Shown: positions 1-8,046, numbered from the stretch's first letter. The stretch is 64,000 nucleotides of DNA from Chryseobacterium indologenes (GCF_018362995.1 NZ_CP074372.1:4712001-4776000); one strand, 5' to 3'. Program-made: numbers and translations. Notes: generated by a model from the sequence alone, not told the origin.

Positions 1-2
1 AT

Positions 3-341
3 AAAGATCTGGATGGAGATGAATATTTCAAAGATATTGTAGGAGTTACCGTTTCGGAATCACTGGAACCCAGAAATGTGATTTTTTGGGTAGATGCAGG
101 AAATGCTCCTTATGTGAAAACAAAGCCGCTGCACAAAAGCCAGGAGATCATTCAGGAAGATGAAGACGGAACCCTATTTAAAATATGTGTTCAGATCAAT
201 TTTGAATTAGAAAGATTGCTGCTTGGGTTTGGGGACAGTCTGATTGTTCATAAACCCCGGAAACTACGGTTGAAAATGGAAGAAAAGTTTAATGCAGGAT
301 ACAAAAATTACCAGAGTTTGATTGTTCCTGAGGAAAACTAA
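3..341 (+). CDS. WYL-domain transcriptional regulator, C-terminal part (5' end outside window)
   Basis: The reading frame is open from base 3 and ends at the TAA at 339-341, so only the last 112 residues are present. The segment, with the phrase VSESLEPRNVIFWVDAG and a closing RKLRLKMEEKF region, resembles the end of YafY-type regulators, which carry an N-terminal helix-turn-helix followed by a WYL ligand-sensing domain and the WCX extension. Neither the helix-turn-helix nor the WYL motif is in the window, so the assignment rests on the C-terminal extension only. The GTG at 78 could be read as a start, but the frame continues upstream of it without a stop. Confidence 0.6.
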   Translation, partial: KDLDGDEYFKDIVGVTVSESLEPRNVIFWVDAGNAPYVKTKPLHKSQEIIQEDEDGTLFKICVQINFELERLLLGFGDSLIVHKPRKLRLKMEEKFNAGYKNYQSLIVPEEN

Positions 342-403
342 GCTTTCTGCTTATTTTATCTTGGCTTGGAAATTGCATTATTTAAATACACAAAATTAAG
401 TTT

Positions 404-538
404 ATGAAATCAAGAATATTTAAAGCATTAATTGCAATCCTGGCACCCATAGCGATAGAATATATTGTTAAAAAAATATCTGAGAAGCTTGATAAAAAAG
501 AAGATCAGAATGAAAAACCAAAGCAGATTACGGCTTAA
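404..538 (+). CDS. Small 44-residue amphipathic protein of unknown function
   Basis: An ATG at 404 opens 44 codons ending in TAA at 536-538. Residues 5-22 form one hydrophobic stretch (ALIAILAPIAIEYIV) long enough for a single membrane helix. It is followed by a highly charged Lys/Glu/Asp tail. A strong terminator follows 30 bp after the stop and the upstream gene ends 62 bp before, so it sits in its own tidy slot. I do not recognise a function. A small membrane-associated protein or a type I toxin-like peptide would both fit the shape, but nothing else supports either. Confidence 0.55.
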   Translation: MKSRIFKALIAILAPIAIEYIVKKISEKLDKKEDQNEKPKQITA

Positions 539-568
539 ACGTAAAGTAGTTTAAATTTAAAATTATTG

Positions 569-606
569 AAAAGAGACTGTCATAACTAGGTACAGTCTCT
601 TTTTTG
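569..606 (+). terminator. Rho-independent terminator
   Basis: AGAGACTGT (572-580) pairs perfectly with ACAGTCTCT (592-600) across an 11-base loop and is followed by a run of T. It closes the transcript of the 44-residue protein and the upstream regulator. Confidence 0.85.
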
Positions 607-635
607 TTGTAAAGGGATATTGTTGATAAACGCTG

Positions 636-827
636 AAAACCACTCCGCCAAAAATTCTTTGAATTTTGCCACCCCTCCAGAGGAGGTGAATTCTCGCGTC
701 TTCAACTCAAACATATTTATGGATATAGCTTTAATACTTTTTTAACAGATAACATGGGCTGGATTCCTGCAGAATGACAAACTGTACGGATAAACTATCA
801 TTACCATTGTGTCATTCCGTAGGAATC
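636..827 (+). repeat. Dispersed two-module repeat, copy 1
   Basis: Module a (about 636-690) contains AAAATTCTTTGAATTTT next to CACCCCTCC. Module b (762-827) is bounded by an 18-base inverted repeat whose right arm TGTCATTCCGTAGGAATC (810-827) matches the left arm (762-779) with two mismatches. The same two modules in the same relative order recur near 21484-21683, and in inverted orientation near 33103-33305. The copy fills most of the gap between 606 and 902, where no gene is visible. Confidence 0.8.
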
Positions 828-902
828 TAAACGTTTTGTTTATTGTATGAAATCAAAGTTTTTAATAACTTAAGTGTTTAAACGCTTTTGTGGTTCGATA
901 GC

Positions 903-2087
903 TCATACAAAATCATAAATACCATCCTTCCATCCCAAAACTTTAGAAGAATCTGCCTTAAGCCAGTTTTTCAGGATTGTAGCATATACTTTTCTGAAAT
1001 CTTCTTTATAGATCAGATCACCTTCATTCAGATTTTGCAGATCAGGAAGTGCATTCAACAGACCTTTCTTTTTAAGGTTTCCGCTGATAAAAAACATCTG
1101 GTTGGCTGTTCCGTGATCCGTTCCGTTACTGGCATTCTGGGCTACGCGACGTCCGAATTCTGAGAAGGTCATCAACAGGATATTATTGAAAAGCCCATTG
1201 CTTTTCATATCGGCAACAAATGATTTTACAGCTTCATTAATGTCATCAAATAACTTCTTTTGTCTGTCATTCTGATTGACATGAGTATCGAAACTTCCGA
1301 TCGAAAGATAATAAACCTGTGTATTGATATCAGATTTTATTAAAGAAGCGACAGTCTTAAAGTCTTTTCCCAACTGAGAATTAGGGTAAATCTGTTCCGT
1401 CTTTTTGGCTTTGCTTTTTTCAAAAATATAATCTGCATTATTAATCGTAGAACCTAGGGTCTGATAAAGATAAGACACGGTTTCATCATCGTGATGGTGA
1501 TCGTAGAGAGATTTAAAATATTTTTCCTGGCTGGTTTGATAAAGCCTTTTAGGATCTTTAAAGGCAAAAGCTTTATTGTTTTCTCCTTTTAAAGCTAAAC
1601 TTAGCATATCATCTACTTCCAGTGCCTGAGTCGGGTGGTCACAACGATAACATTCTTCGTCCAGGAAACGTCCCAGCCAGCCTGTTTCCAGAAACTGATC
1701 ACTTCTGCTTGCTGACTGCCAGATATCCATGCTCCGGAAATGAGATTTGTCGGGATTAGGATAACCTACATTATTCATGACAGAAAGCTCTCCATTATCA
1801 AAAAGTTCTTTAAAATAGAAGAGAGCCGGGTTGATCCCTGCTTCATCGGTCAATGGTATTGAATCCTGAATAGCTAATGTTTTCCTTTCTCTGAAATAAA
1901 TATCATTTTTAGCGGGAATGATAGTATTTAAACCGTCATTTCCCCCTGTAAACTGAAGCACTACAAGAATATTCTGATTGGGATTCAGAGCTTCATCCAG
2001 TGTCATCGCTTTTAAAAAATTAGGCATAAGCATTGAAGCCGTAGCCAGCGAACTTATTTTGAGGAATTCTCTTCTTTTGATTAGCAT
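903..2087 (-). CDS. DUF1501 family secreted protein
   Basis: The 394-residue product begins with a Tat-like or Sec-like leader (KRREFLKISSLATASMLMPNFL) and continues with the DUF1501 pattern: QFTGGNDGLNTIIP near residue 45, a central SIGSFDTHVNQ region, then TFSEFGRRVAQNAS...GTDHGTANQMF near the C-terminus. DUF1501 proteins are sulfatase/alkaline-phosphatase-like in fold and are almost always encoded beside a DUF1800 protein, as here (next gene at 2267-3649, 179 bp upstream on the same strand). Their substrate is unknown. The ATG at 2087 lies directly before the twin-arginine-like motif, so the start is well supported. Confidence 0.85.
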   Translation of the reverse strand: MLIKRREFLKISSLATASMLMPNFLKAMTLDEALNPNQNILVVLQFTGGNDGLNTIIPAKNDIYFRERKTLAIQDSIPLTDEAGINPALFYFKELFDNGELSVMNNVGYPNPDKSHFRSMDIWQSASRSDQFLETGWLGRFLDEECYRCDHPTQALEVDDMLSLALKGENNKAFAFKDPKRLYQTSQEKYFKSLYDHHHDDETVSYLYQTLGSTINNADYIFEKSKAKKTEQIYPNSQLGKDFKTVASLIKSDINTQVYYLSIGSFDTHVNQNDRQKKLFDDINEAVKSFVADMKSNGLFNNILLMTFSEFGRRVAQNASNGTDHGTANQMFFISGNLKKKGLLNALPDLQNLNEGDLIYKEDFRKVYATILKNWLKADSSKVLGWKDGIYDFV

Positions 2088-2266
2088 AATTTTGTTTTTT
2101 TAGGGTAAAGGTGACTGATAGATGATAGATGGTAGGTTGCGGGTTGCAGGGCTAGTCTATATTTTTACTACTATTTGTTTAATAAACTTTTATGGAATTA
2201 AATAGTAAATAAAAGGTTGTAAAGCGAAACAGCGATTCACTATTACCTGCAACCTGAAATCTTCTA

Positions 2267-3649
2267 CTAACATAACTGGTATTCCGGCGTAGACATCAGG
2301 TTGATGACATTCATTTTGATGCTCTTATCAGAAAAATTTCTTACCGAGTTCATATCAAGGCTTTGAGTATTCTGGAGAAGATAATCTTCACAGTTTTTAT
2401 GGGCAAATAGTTTTTCAATACGCTCCCAGTCGATGGTGATATTAGGGTTTTTAAAGCTCTTGTTAAAAGCTGTTTCCCGGGATTTCATTCCCATATCGAT
2501 ATCATCGTCCTGTCGGGGACTGTATTCCAAAGGCCTAAGCCCGGACCAGATTTGTGGAATCTGAAGCCTTACCATCAGAGTAGAACTGTCAATCCATGCC
2601 TTTCCATTCGGCCATCCCGCTACATTTGGCGGATAAAGCAGCATTTGCCCCAATAATTTCTGATAAACGATGAGGTTTTCAGGGTTCTGAATATGCATAG
2701 GAAGTATCCGCATCATACCAGCCATCAGTTCTACAGGAGATTTAATTCGGTTACCGATATTCTTCTGATCATAAAACCATGTGCTTGAAAATATTTCAGT
2801 CATTAGCTTCTTGATGTCGTATCCTGAATTGTAGAAGTTTGTACTGAGTGTATTGACAATATCCTGATCTACCTTTTCATTCACAAAGAACTTATAGATT
2901 TTCATTGTAATAAACTGTGCTGTTGCTTTCTGTTCCAGAATGATATTGAGTACATCACTTCCATCAAAGTTGCCTGTTTTACCTAAAAAAGTCTTTGAGC
3001 CTTCATCGTGGAGATTTTTTCTTTCTTTGAAATATCCTTCCTTATCATAACTCCACCCCGTAAAGGCTCTGGCGCCTTCTCTTACATCTTTTTCAGTATA
3101 ATTACCTCTGCCCATGGTAAACAGTTCCATGACTTCACGGGCGAAATTTTCATTAGGATGATCCTTTTTATTCTGTTGATTATTCAGGAAATTAAGCATA
3201 GCTGGTGACTGGCTCACTTCAAAAAGAAGATCTTTGAAATTTCCCAGTGCATTCTTTCGGAGGGTATTTAAAAGCTGTTTGTTGAACTTTGGATTGACAA
3301 CTCTTGAAGCAAAATGTCCATGCCAGAAGAACGCCATCTTTTCCCTCATCTGCTCCTTGCTGTTTACGATTGTATTCAGAAAATTGAGATTCAGTTCATT
3401 GTTTTGCTCCCTGTTGAGACGCTGCATTTCTTTTTTCTTTTCTGCAGGAGCTGTACTGTTCATATAATCTGTCGCTAAATCCTGATCAGGCGTGTTATAC
3501 GTGATCTCGCTGAAGCTGTCTTCTGTAAATAATTCATTCATTAACGCTTTAATGCTTTTATTTTTCAAATCATCAATTTGATTAATGCCAACACCAAAAC
3601 CTGCCCGCCAAAGAAGATGCTTGTTTTTTAATAATGAATCAGCTATCAT
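2267..3649 (-). CDS. DUF1800 family protein
   Basis: The 460-residue product carries the DUF1800 hallmarks: LLWRAGFG at residues 13-20, MAFFWHGHFA near 105, NENFAREVMELFTMGRGNYTEKDVREGARAFTGW in the middle, and YPPNVAGWPNGKAWIDSS in the C-terminal third. Family members act with DUF1501 partners in the envelope; a link to surface polymers has been proposed for some groups but no reaction is established. It lies upstream of and co-directional with the DUF1501 gene and is probably co-transcribed. No clear signal peptide is visible in this product, unlike its partner. Confidence 0.85.
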   Translation of the reverse strand: MIADSLLKNKHLLWRAGFGVGINQIDDLKNKSIKALMNELFTEDSFSEITYNTPDQDLATDYMNSTAPAEKKKEMQRLNREQNNELNLNFLNTIVNSKEQMREKMAFFWHGHFASRVVNPKFNKQLLNTLRKNALGNFKDLLFEVSQSPAMLNFLNNQQNKKDHPNENFAREVMELFTMGRGNYTEKDVREGARAFTGWSYDKEGYFKERKNLHDEGSKTFLGKTGNFDGSDVLNIILEQKATAQFITMKIYKFFVNEKVDQDIVNTLSTNFYNSGYDIKKLMTEIFSSTWFYDQKNIGNRIKSPVELMAGMMRILPMHIQNPENLIVYQKLLGQMLLYPPNVAGWPNGKAWIDSSTLMVRLQIPQIWSGLRPLEYSPRQDDDIDMGMKSRETAFNKSFKNPNITIDWERIEKLFAHKNCEDYLLQNTQSLDMNSVRNFSDKSIKMNVINLMSTPEYQLC

Positions 3650-4000
3650 GAGGAATTTATTTTTTTGATACGCTTTGAAGAAAAAGGTTAAAATAATAAT
3701 GGGTTAAGGATTGTTAATATTATTTCTAAGGCTGGAAGCTGGAAGAATGAAGCTGGGAGTTATGATGTGCAAGAAGGGGAAATTTTTCTTTACTTATTTA
3801 TAACAGCTATAAGTTTTATATAAAAGGATATTACTTGCAGCCTCCCTCTTATTGCTTTTCTTTTTTTCTTTAATTCACTTTTTAAGATCAATTTTTGATA
3901 ATTTTTGTTAAACAAATATTTAAATTTTGTTAAAAATAACGAACTGATATTCATTATTTTATGATTTTTAGCGGTGTTAAAATCAAAGAAAAAACCTTGC
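3650..4000. other. Gene-free stretch between divergent genes
   Basis: This interval of about 350 bases between the divergent DUF1800 gene and the small outer-membrane protein gene contains a purine-rich degenerate repeat (GGCTGGAAGCTGGAAG, starting near 3731) and AT-rich promoter DNA. I see no RNA gene or convincing small ORF. Confidence 0.5.
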
Positions 4001-4016
4001 TTGGCATGATTTTTAC
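4001..4016 (+). promoter_or_regulatory. Possible sigma-54 type promoter
   Basis: TTGGCATGATTTTTAC places GG and AC ten bases apart, matching the -24 GG and position-matching the -12 GC of sigma-54 promoters except for A in place of G. It lies 36 bases upstream of the ATG at 4052. The mismatch in the -12 dinucleotide keeps this tentative. Confidence 0.3.
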
Positions 4017-4051
4017 ATCCTCTTGTTTAGTAAAATTTAAAAATTAGAGTT

Positions 4052-4615
4052 ATGAAAATGTTTAAACAAGCAATAGTACTGGCTGGTATTTTAACAGCAG
4101 GTATCGCAAGCGCCCAAAGTTCTCAGATGAATAATATGATCAAAGTAGGTGCAAATGTTGGTTTAGCAGTTCCCGCAGATAATCTTTCCGCTGCAGTAGG
4201 GGTGGATGTATCTTACCAGAACCTGATTACACCAGGATTCGGATTAGGTATCGCATCAGGATATACTCACTACTTTGGAAAAGAGAACAACGGATATAAA
4301 AATAATGATGTAGGAGTAGTTCCTGTAGCAGCTTTAATCAGAATTTATCCAAAACAAACCGGTTTCTATTTCGGAACAGACTTAGGATATGGTTTCCTTG
4401 TTGGAGATAAAGCAGTGGCATCCAACACCAATGTTGAAAGAGCAAGCGGAGGTTTCTATCTTAAACCGGAGATCGGTTACCACAACAGAGACTGGAATTT
4501 CTTTGTACAATACCAAAAGGTTTTTGTAGGAACAAAAGGAGATTTGCCAGGTCAGGACTATAATGTGGGGAATATCGGTGTAGGATTCGGTTACAATATT
4601 CCATTAGGAAAGTAG
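4052..4615 (+). CDS. Small outer-membrane beta-barrel protein
   Basis: The 187-residue product starts with a Sec signal peptide (KQAIVLAGILTAGIASA, cleavage expected near residue 21 before QSS). The mature part consists of alternating hydrophobic and glycine-rich strands (IKVGANVGLAVPAD, GFGLGIASGYTHYFG, GFYFGTDLGYGFLVG, FYLKPEIGYHN) and ends in a strand of the form GNIGVGFGYNIPLGK. This pattern fits an eight-stranded OmpA/OmpW-like porin fold. No catalytic motif is seen and the function is unknown. The gene stands alone, with its own terminator. Confidence 0.75.
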   Translation: MKMFKQAIVLAGILTAGIASAQSSQMNNMIKVGANVGLAVPADNLSAAVGVDVSYQNLITPGFGLGIASGYTHYFGKENNGYKNNDVGVVPVAALIRIYPKQTGFYFGTDLGYGFLVGDKAVASNTNVERASGGFYLKPEIGYHNRDWNFFVQYQKVFVGTKGDLPGQDYNVGNIGVGFGYNIPLGK

Positions 4616-4641
4616 TTAGATTTAATATATAAACAATTATT

Positions 4642-4681
4642 AACCAAAACCTTTTCACGAAAGTGAAAAGGTTTTTTGGTT
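4642..4681 (+). terminator. Rho-independent terminator
   Basis: AACCTTTTCAC and GTGAAAAGGTT pair around a short loop, followed by TTTTTT. It ends the outer-membrane protein transcript and overlaps the upstream in-frame ATG (4663) of the next gene, which argues against that start. Confidence 0.9.
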
Positions 4682-4708
4682 CTGTGCAGGATTTACAAAA
4701 ACTATTAT

Positions 4709-4716
4709 TATATTTG
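4709..4716 (+). promoter_or_regulatory. Flavobacterial -7 box for glucokinase
   Basis: TATATTTG matches TAnnTTTG exactly, 15 bases before the ATG at 4732. It supports initiation downstream of the terminator rather than at 4663. Confidence 0.55.
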
Positions 4717-4731
4717 GTAAAATTTGAGGTT

Positions 4732-5781
4732 ATGATTCTGAATCCAAAATTTCCACTTTATTTACCAGGAGTAGAGAACAGTAATAATGATAATGTTTCT
4801 ATCATAGGGGCAAGTCTCCGTGAAGATGTAACGATCTTAGGCTATTTCGTTTCCGGGAACGGAGGTCTTGAGATAAAAGTACAAAATAAATATGCAACCA
4901 AAGAATACACTTCTTTTTCAGATATTTTAAAGAAGTTTATTCAGGATAATCAATTGCAAAATGTAAAACGTCTTGGAATGGCAGTGCCAGGTCCTGTACT
5001 TGACGGAAAAAGCAGTCCTGCAAGATTGGGTTGGAATTTAGATGTTGAAGAATATGCCCGTGATTTCGGGTTCGAAAAAGTAGACATGCTGAACGACCTT
5101 GAGGCATCTGCCTACGGAATGGCTCTTCTTGAAGATAACGATCTTGAAGCTATCTATACAAGTGGACATCTTGAAAAAGGAAATGTAGCGGTTCTTGCTC
5201 CCGGAAACGGATTGGGTGAAGCCGGATATTTCTTTGACGGAAAATACCTGAGACCTTTCGCTACAGAAGGAGGTCATTCAGAATTTTCACCAAGAACCAA
5301 TGTAGAGGTTGAATTTTACCAGTTTCTAAATAATATCTACGGTATTGTAAGCTGGGAAAATGTACTTTCCAAGTCTGGGTTATTCAATATCTATAGATTC
5401 TTAAGAGATGTGAAAAGACATCCTGAGCCGGAATGGCTAGGAGAGCGCCTTGCACAGGGAAATTTTGTGGAAGAACTTTATAAAGCGGCAATCGAGGAGA
5501 ATGTATTAATCTGCAGAATCGCTTTAGATACTTTCCTTGAGTTTCTGGCAAGAGAAGCTAACAACTTAACATTAAAATTGAAAGCTACCGGAGGATTGCT
5601 GATTGCCGGAGATATTCCACAGATGATCGCTGAATATATTGATAAGGCGAAATTCTATGAGAAATTCAAGATCAGTGATAAAATGGAGGAGATGCTTAAA
5701 AACACTCCTATCTATCTGGTCAAGCAAAATCATACAGCATTAAATGGTATAGCGCTTTATACAGCTTACTATCAGGTATAA
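4732..5781 (+). CDS. glk: Glucokinase
   Basis: The product of 349 residues phosphorylates glucose to glucose-6-phosphate at the entry to glycolysis. Visible hallmarks are RLGMAVPGPVLDG, the DMLNDLEASAYGMALL region with the catalytic-type NDL.A motif, VAVLAPGNGLGEAGYFFDG (the glycine-rich phosphate loop), and the conserved ATEGGHSEFSPR. An upstream in-frame ATG at 4663 would add 23 residues but falls inside the preceding terminator and before the -7 box, so I chose 4732. A C-terminal AGDIPQMIAEYIDK segment matches the family end. The gene is monocistronic, with a terminator 5 bases after the stop. Confidence 0.9.
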   Translation: MILNPKFPLYLPGVENSNNDNVSIIGASLREDVTILGYFVSGNGGLEIKVQNKYATKEYTSFSDILKKFIQDNQLQNVKRLGMAVPGPVLDGKSSPARLGWNLDVEEYARDFGFEKVDMLNDLEASAYGMALLEDNDLEAIYTSGHLEKGNVAVLAPGNGLGEAGYFFDGKYLRPFATEGGHSEFSPRTNVEVEFYQFLNNIYGIVSWENVLSKSGLFNIYRFLRDVKRHPEPEWLGERLAQGNFVEELYKAAIEENVLICRIALDTFLEFLAREANNLTLKLKATGGLLIAGDIPQMIAEYIDKAKFYEKFKISDKMEEMLKNTPIYLVKQNHTALNGIALYTAYYQV

Positions 5782-5785
5782 AACA

Positions 5786-5813
5786 AAGCTCCGAAGAAAT
5801 TCGGAGTTTTTTT
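5786..5813 (+). terminator. Rho-independent terminator after glk
   Basis: CTCCGA (5789-5794) pairs with TCGGAG (5801-5806), followed by a T tract. Confidence 0.85.
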
Positions 5814-5848
5814 ATGGGATGATATTATTCATGAAAATAATAAATTTT

Positions 5849-5864
5849 ATTGATGTACATCAAT
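5849..5864 (+). promoter_or_regulatory. Perfect palindrome of Crp/FNR type
   Basis: ATTGATGTACATCAAT is a perfect 16-base palindrome that contains TTGAT-N4-ATCAA, the textbook FNR/Anr box. Its centre lies 33 bases before the centre of the -7 box at 5886-5893, which puts it close to -41 relative to the expected start of transcription, the position of class II activators. Confidence 0.6.
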
Positions 5865-5885
5865 GAAATCTATTGAATAAGATAT

Positions 5886-5893
5886 TACCTTTG
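5886..5893 (+). promoter_or_regulatory. Flavobacterial -7 box for the first yceI gene
   Basis: TACCTTTG fits TAnnTTTG exactly and lies 30 bases before the ATG at 5924. No good -33 TTG is present at the normal distance, consistent with an activator-dependent promoter. Confidence 0.65.
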
Positions 5894-5923
5894 TATCGTT
5901 AAATAAGTAAACAACTCTATTCA

Positions 5924-6490
5924 ATGAAAAAAATATTTTTATTAGCAGTTTTAGCTGGTGGTTTAGCATTTGGACAGTCAAAAAAAGTAGTAGCGTCTGA
6001 TGTACACTGGTGGGGATACAAAGTAGCAAAATCTGAGGCGAGCTCTCACGACGGTACTGTAAAAGTAAAGTCCGGAGATATGATCATGAAAGGAAACCAA
6101 TTGGTAGGCGGAAGCTTTGTATTGGATATGACTTCTATCAGCTCAACTGACCTTACAGGAGAATATCAGCAAAAATTAAACGGACACCTTAAGAACGGTG
6201 ATTTCTTTGAAGTTGAAAAATTCCCTACAGCAACTTTTAAAATCACTGGAATCAAGAAAAACAGCGATAAAATCTACAGCTCTCTTGTAACAGGAAACCT
6301 TACTGTAAAAGGAAAAACAAATCCAATTACTTTCCCTGCTAAGATTTCTTACAGCAAAGGAGTAGTAAGCTTAGTATCTAATAAATTCTCTTTCGACAGA
6401 CAGAAATTTGATGTAGCTTACAAGTCTACAATGCAGGATGTTTTTGTGAAAGATGATATTGATATGCAGGTAAAAGTAACTGCTCAATAA
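5924..6490 (+). CDS. YceI family periplasmic lipid-binding protein
   Basis: The 188-residue product has a Sec signal peptide (FLLAVLAGGLAFG, cleavage before QSK) and a single YceI lipocalin-like domain: VHWWGYKVAKSEASSHDGTVKVKSG, FVLDMTSI, LNGHLKNGDFFEVEKFPTATFKIT, then NLTVKGKTNPITFPAKI and the final FSFDRQKFDVAYKS...VKDDIDMQVKV. Family members bind isoprenoid-type lipids in the periplasm and are often induced by stress; no enzyme activity is known. A close paralogue lies 78 bp downstream, but a terminator separates them. The FNR-type palindrome upstream suggests redox or oxygen control. Confidence 0.9.
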   Translation: MKKIFLLAVLAGGLAFGQSKKVVASDVHWWGYKVAKSEASSHDGTVKVKSGDMIMKGNQLVGGSFVLDMTSISSTDLTGEYQQKLNGHLKNGDFFEVEKFPTATFKITGIKKNSDKIYSSLVTGNLTVKGKTNPITFPAKISYSKGVVSLVSNKFSFDRQKFDVAYKSTMQDVFVKDDIDMQVKVTAQ

Positions 6491-6511
6491 ATTAATCAAA
6501 AAAAGATTGTT

Positions 6512-6541
6512 AAAAGTGTAGAAGTTCTACACTTTTTTTTA
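6512..6541 (+). terminator. Rho-independent terminator between the yceI genes
   Basis: AAAAGTGTAGAA and TTCTACACTTTT form a near-continuous stem followed by eight or more T. It separates transcription of the two YceI genes. Confidence 0.9.
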
Positions 6542-6547
6542 TTTTTG
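6540..6547 (+). promoter_or_regulatory. -7 box for the second yceI gene
   Basis: TATTTTTG matches TAnnTTTG directly after the preceding terminator and 21 bases before the ATG at 6569. Confidence 0.4.
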
Positions 6548-6568
6548 TTGAATTGTAAATAAAAAAGA

Positions 6569-7195
6569 ATGAAAAGATTACTATTGTTTGCTATGGTGTG
6601 CGCAAGCATGTCATTTGTTTCTGCTCAGAAGAAATTTGATAAGGTTTCAAAAGTGACTTCATCAGAGATCAGATGGTGGGGGTATAAAGTGGTAAAAACC
6701 GAAGAAACTTCCCATTCAGGAACAGTAAAGCTGAAAAGTGGAAAATTTAACTTTGACCATACGGTTCTGGTAGATGGAGAGTTTATCATAGATATGAGAA
6801 GTATGATGGCAGGAGATGTTTCTGATGAAGATCAGATCAAGCTTACCAACGATCTGAAAAGCTCGAACTTCTTTGAAGTGAAAAAATTCCCTATCGCAAA
6901 ATTCCATTTGACTAAAATTATTCCTTTAGCAAACAGTGAATACAATTCAACAGTATACGGAGACCTTACCCTTAAAGGAGTGAGAAAAACAATTTCTTTC
7001 CCTGCGAACGTATATGTTACTCAGTTTACAACCTCTATTGAATCTGCGAAGTTCTCTCTGAACAGAAGAGACTTTAAAGTATTCTATCAGTCTTCATTGA
7101 AAGATTATTTCATTAAGAACGAAATGGACATCCAGTTCAAAGTTACTACAGAAATGCTGGATAACGAGAACAGAGTTCCAAAGAAGAAAAAATAA
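6569..7195 (+). CDS. YceI family protein, second paralogue
   Basis: This 208-residue protein has a signal peptide (LLLFAMVCASMSFVSAQ) and the same YceI layout as its neighbour: IRWWGYKVVKTEETSHSGTVKLKSG, FIIDMRSMMAGDV, LTNDLKSSNFFEVKKFPIAKFHLTKI, LTLKGVRKTISFPANVYV, and FSLNRRDFKVFYQSSLKDYF. It differs by a basic C-terminal tail ending in PKKKK. The pair clearly arose by tandem duplication and has diverged substantially. It has its own promoter and terminator, so the two copies may answer to different signals; the palindrome of the first copy is not repeated here. Confidence 0.88.
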   Translation: MKRLLLFAMVCASMSFVSAQKKFDKVSKVTSSEIRWWGYKVVKTEETSHSGTVKLKSGKFNFDHTVLVDGEFIIDMRSMMAGDVSDEDQIKLTNDLKSSNFFEVKKFPIAKFHLTKIIPLANSEYNSTVYGDLTLKGVRKTISFPANVYVTQFTTSIESAKFSLNRRDFKVFYQSSLKDYFIKNEMDIQFKVTTEMLDNENRVPKKKK

Positions 7196-7215
7196 GATTA
7201 CTATACGATCAATAT

Positions 7216-7252
7216 AAAAATGAGCAGTTCACCAGAGCTGCTCATTTTTTAT
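7216..7252 (+). terminator. Rho-independent terminator
   Basis: AAAAATGAGCAG (7216-7227) pairs with CTGCTCATTTTT (7238-7249), ending in a T tract. Confidence 0.9.
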
Positions 7253-7319
7253 GCTTTTGTTACATCAAAGATTTAGCTTAATCATTTACTGTTCCCGGTA
7301 TTTTTTATAAATTCGTAGT

Positions 7320-7967
7320 ATGAAAATTTATATTGTCAGCGGTCTGGGAGCAGACTTTAAAGTCCTTGAAAGAATAGAGTTTCCCAAACACTGTGAATTG
7401 ATTTTTATAGATTGGCTCATCCCTGAAAAAAATGAGCCTTTTGATTCCTATGTTAAAAGAATGGCTGATAAGGTAGATGACTCTGAGCCGTTCTGCCTGT
7501 TGGGATATTCTTTCGGAGGTATAATTGTTCAGGAGATTGATAAATTGAAGCCTGCAGAGAAAGTGGTAATCCTTGGAAGTATAAAATCTGACAAGGAAAA
7601 GTCAAAATTCATCAAGACAGGCGAGATGACCAAAATCCCCAGAATATTACCGGTAGGTCTGTTCAACGATAAAGCGGCCAATGTATATGCTGTTATCCGA
7701 AAGCTTTTTGATCCTAAAAATCCTAAACTTTTGCAATATTTTAAAGTAAGAGATCCCTATTACCTGAAATGGTCTGTAGAAAAAGTGTCCGAGTGGAAGT
7801 TTGAAGAAAACCCGAATGTGATTCAGATCTTAGGTGATAAAGACATTGTTTTTCCAATTCGTTATTCCAAACCGGATTATATAATAAAAGGAGGAACCCA
7901 TCTTTTTCCCGCTACGAAATCCAAAGAAGTTTCAAAAATATTGAACGAAGTGTTTTGTGAAAAATAA
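7320..7967 (+). CDS. Alpha/beta hydrolase family protein
   Basis: The 215-residue product shows the alpha/beta hydrolase skeleton: an N-terminal YIVSGLGAD strand-loop, the nucleophile elbow GYSFGG (residues about 62-67, serine in the centre), and a late ILGDKDIVFP segment that supplies the acid, followed by GGTHLFPA with the candidate catalytic histidine. The protein is shorter than classical family members because the cap is small. The substrate cannot be inferred. The ATG follows a -7-like TAAATTCG (7308-7315) by exactly four bases, so its transcript may lack a leader. Confidence 0.75.
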   Translation: MKIYIVSGLGADFKVLERIEFPKHCELIFIDWLIPEKNEPFDSYVKRMADKVDDSEPFCLLGYSFGGIIVQEIDKLKPAEKVVILGSIKSDKEKSKFIKTGEMTKIPRILPVGLFNDKAANVYAVIRKLFDPKNPKLLQYFKVRDPYYLKWSVEKVSEWKFEENPNVIQILGDKDIVFPIRYSKPDYIIKGGTHLFPATKSKEVSKILNEVFCEK

Positions 7968-8038
7968 AAATATTATTAATTAAATAGTTTTTTTAGGGGT
8001 ATTTGTTTTAAAAAGATGATTTTTATAGAATTTATATT

Positions 8039-8046
8039 TAAATTTG
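8039..8046 (+). promoter_or_regulatory. -7 box for the ammonium transporter
   Basis: TAAATTTG matches TAnnTTTG exactly, 21 bases before the ATG at 8068. It overlaps the TTG at 8044, ruling that codon out as the start. Confidence 0.55.

Noticed and set aside
4663..4731. Upstream in-frame start for glucokinase
   Set aside because: It lies within a strong terminator and before the -7 box at 4709, and adds residues not typical of the family.
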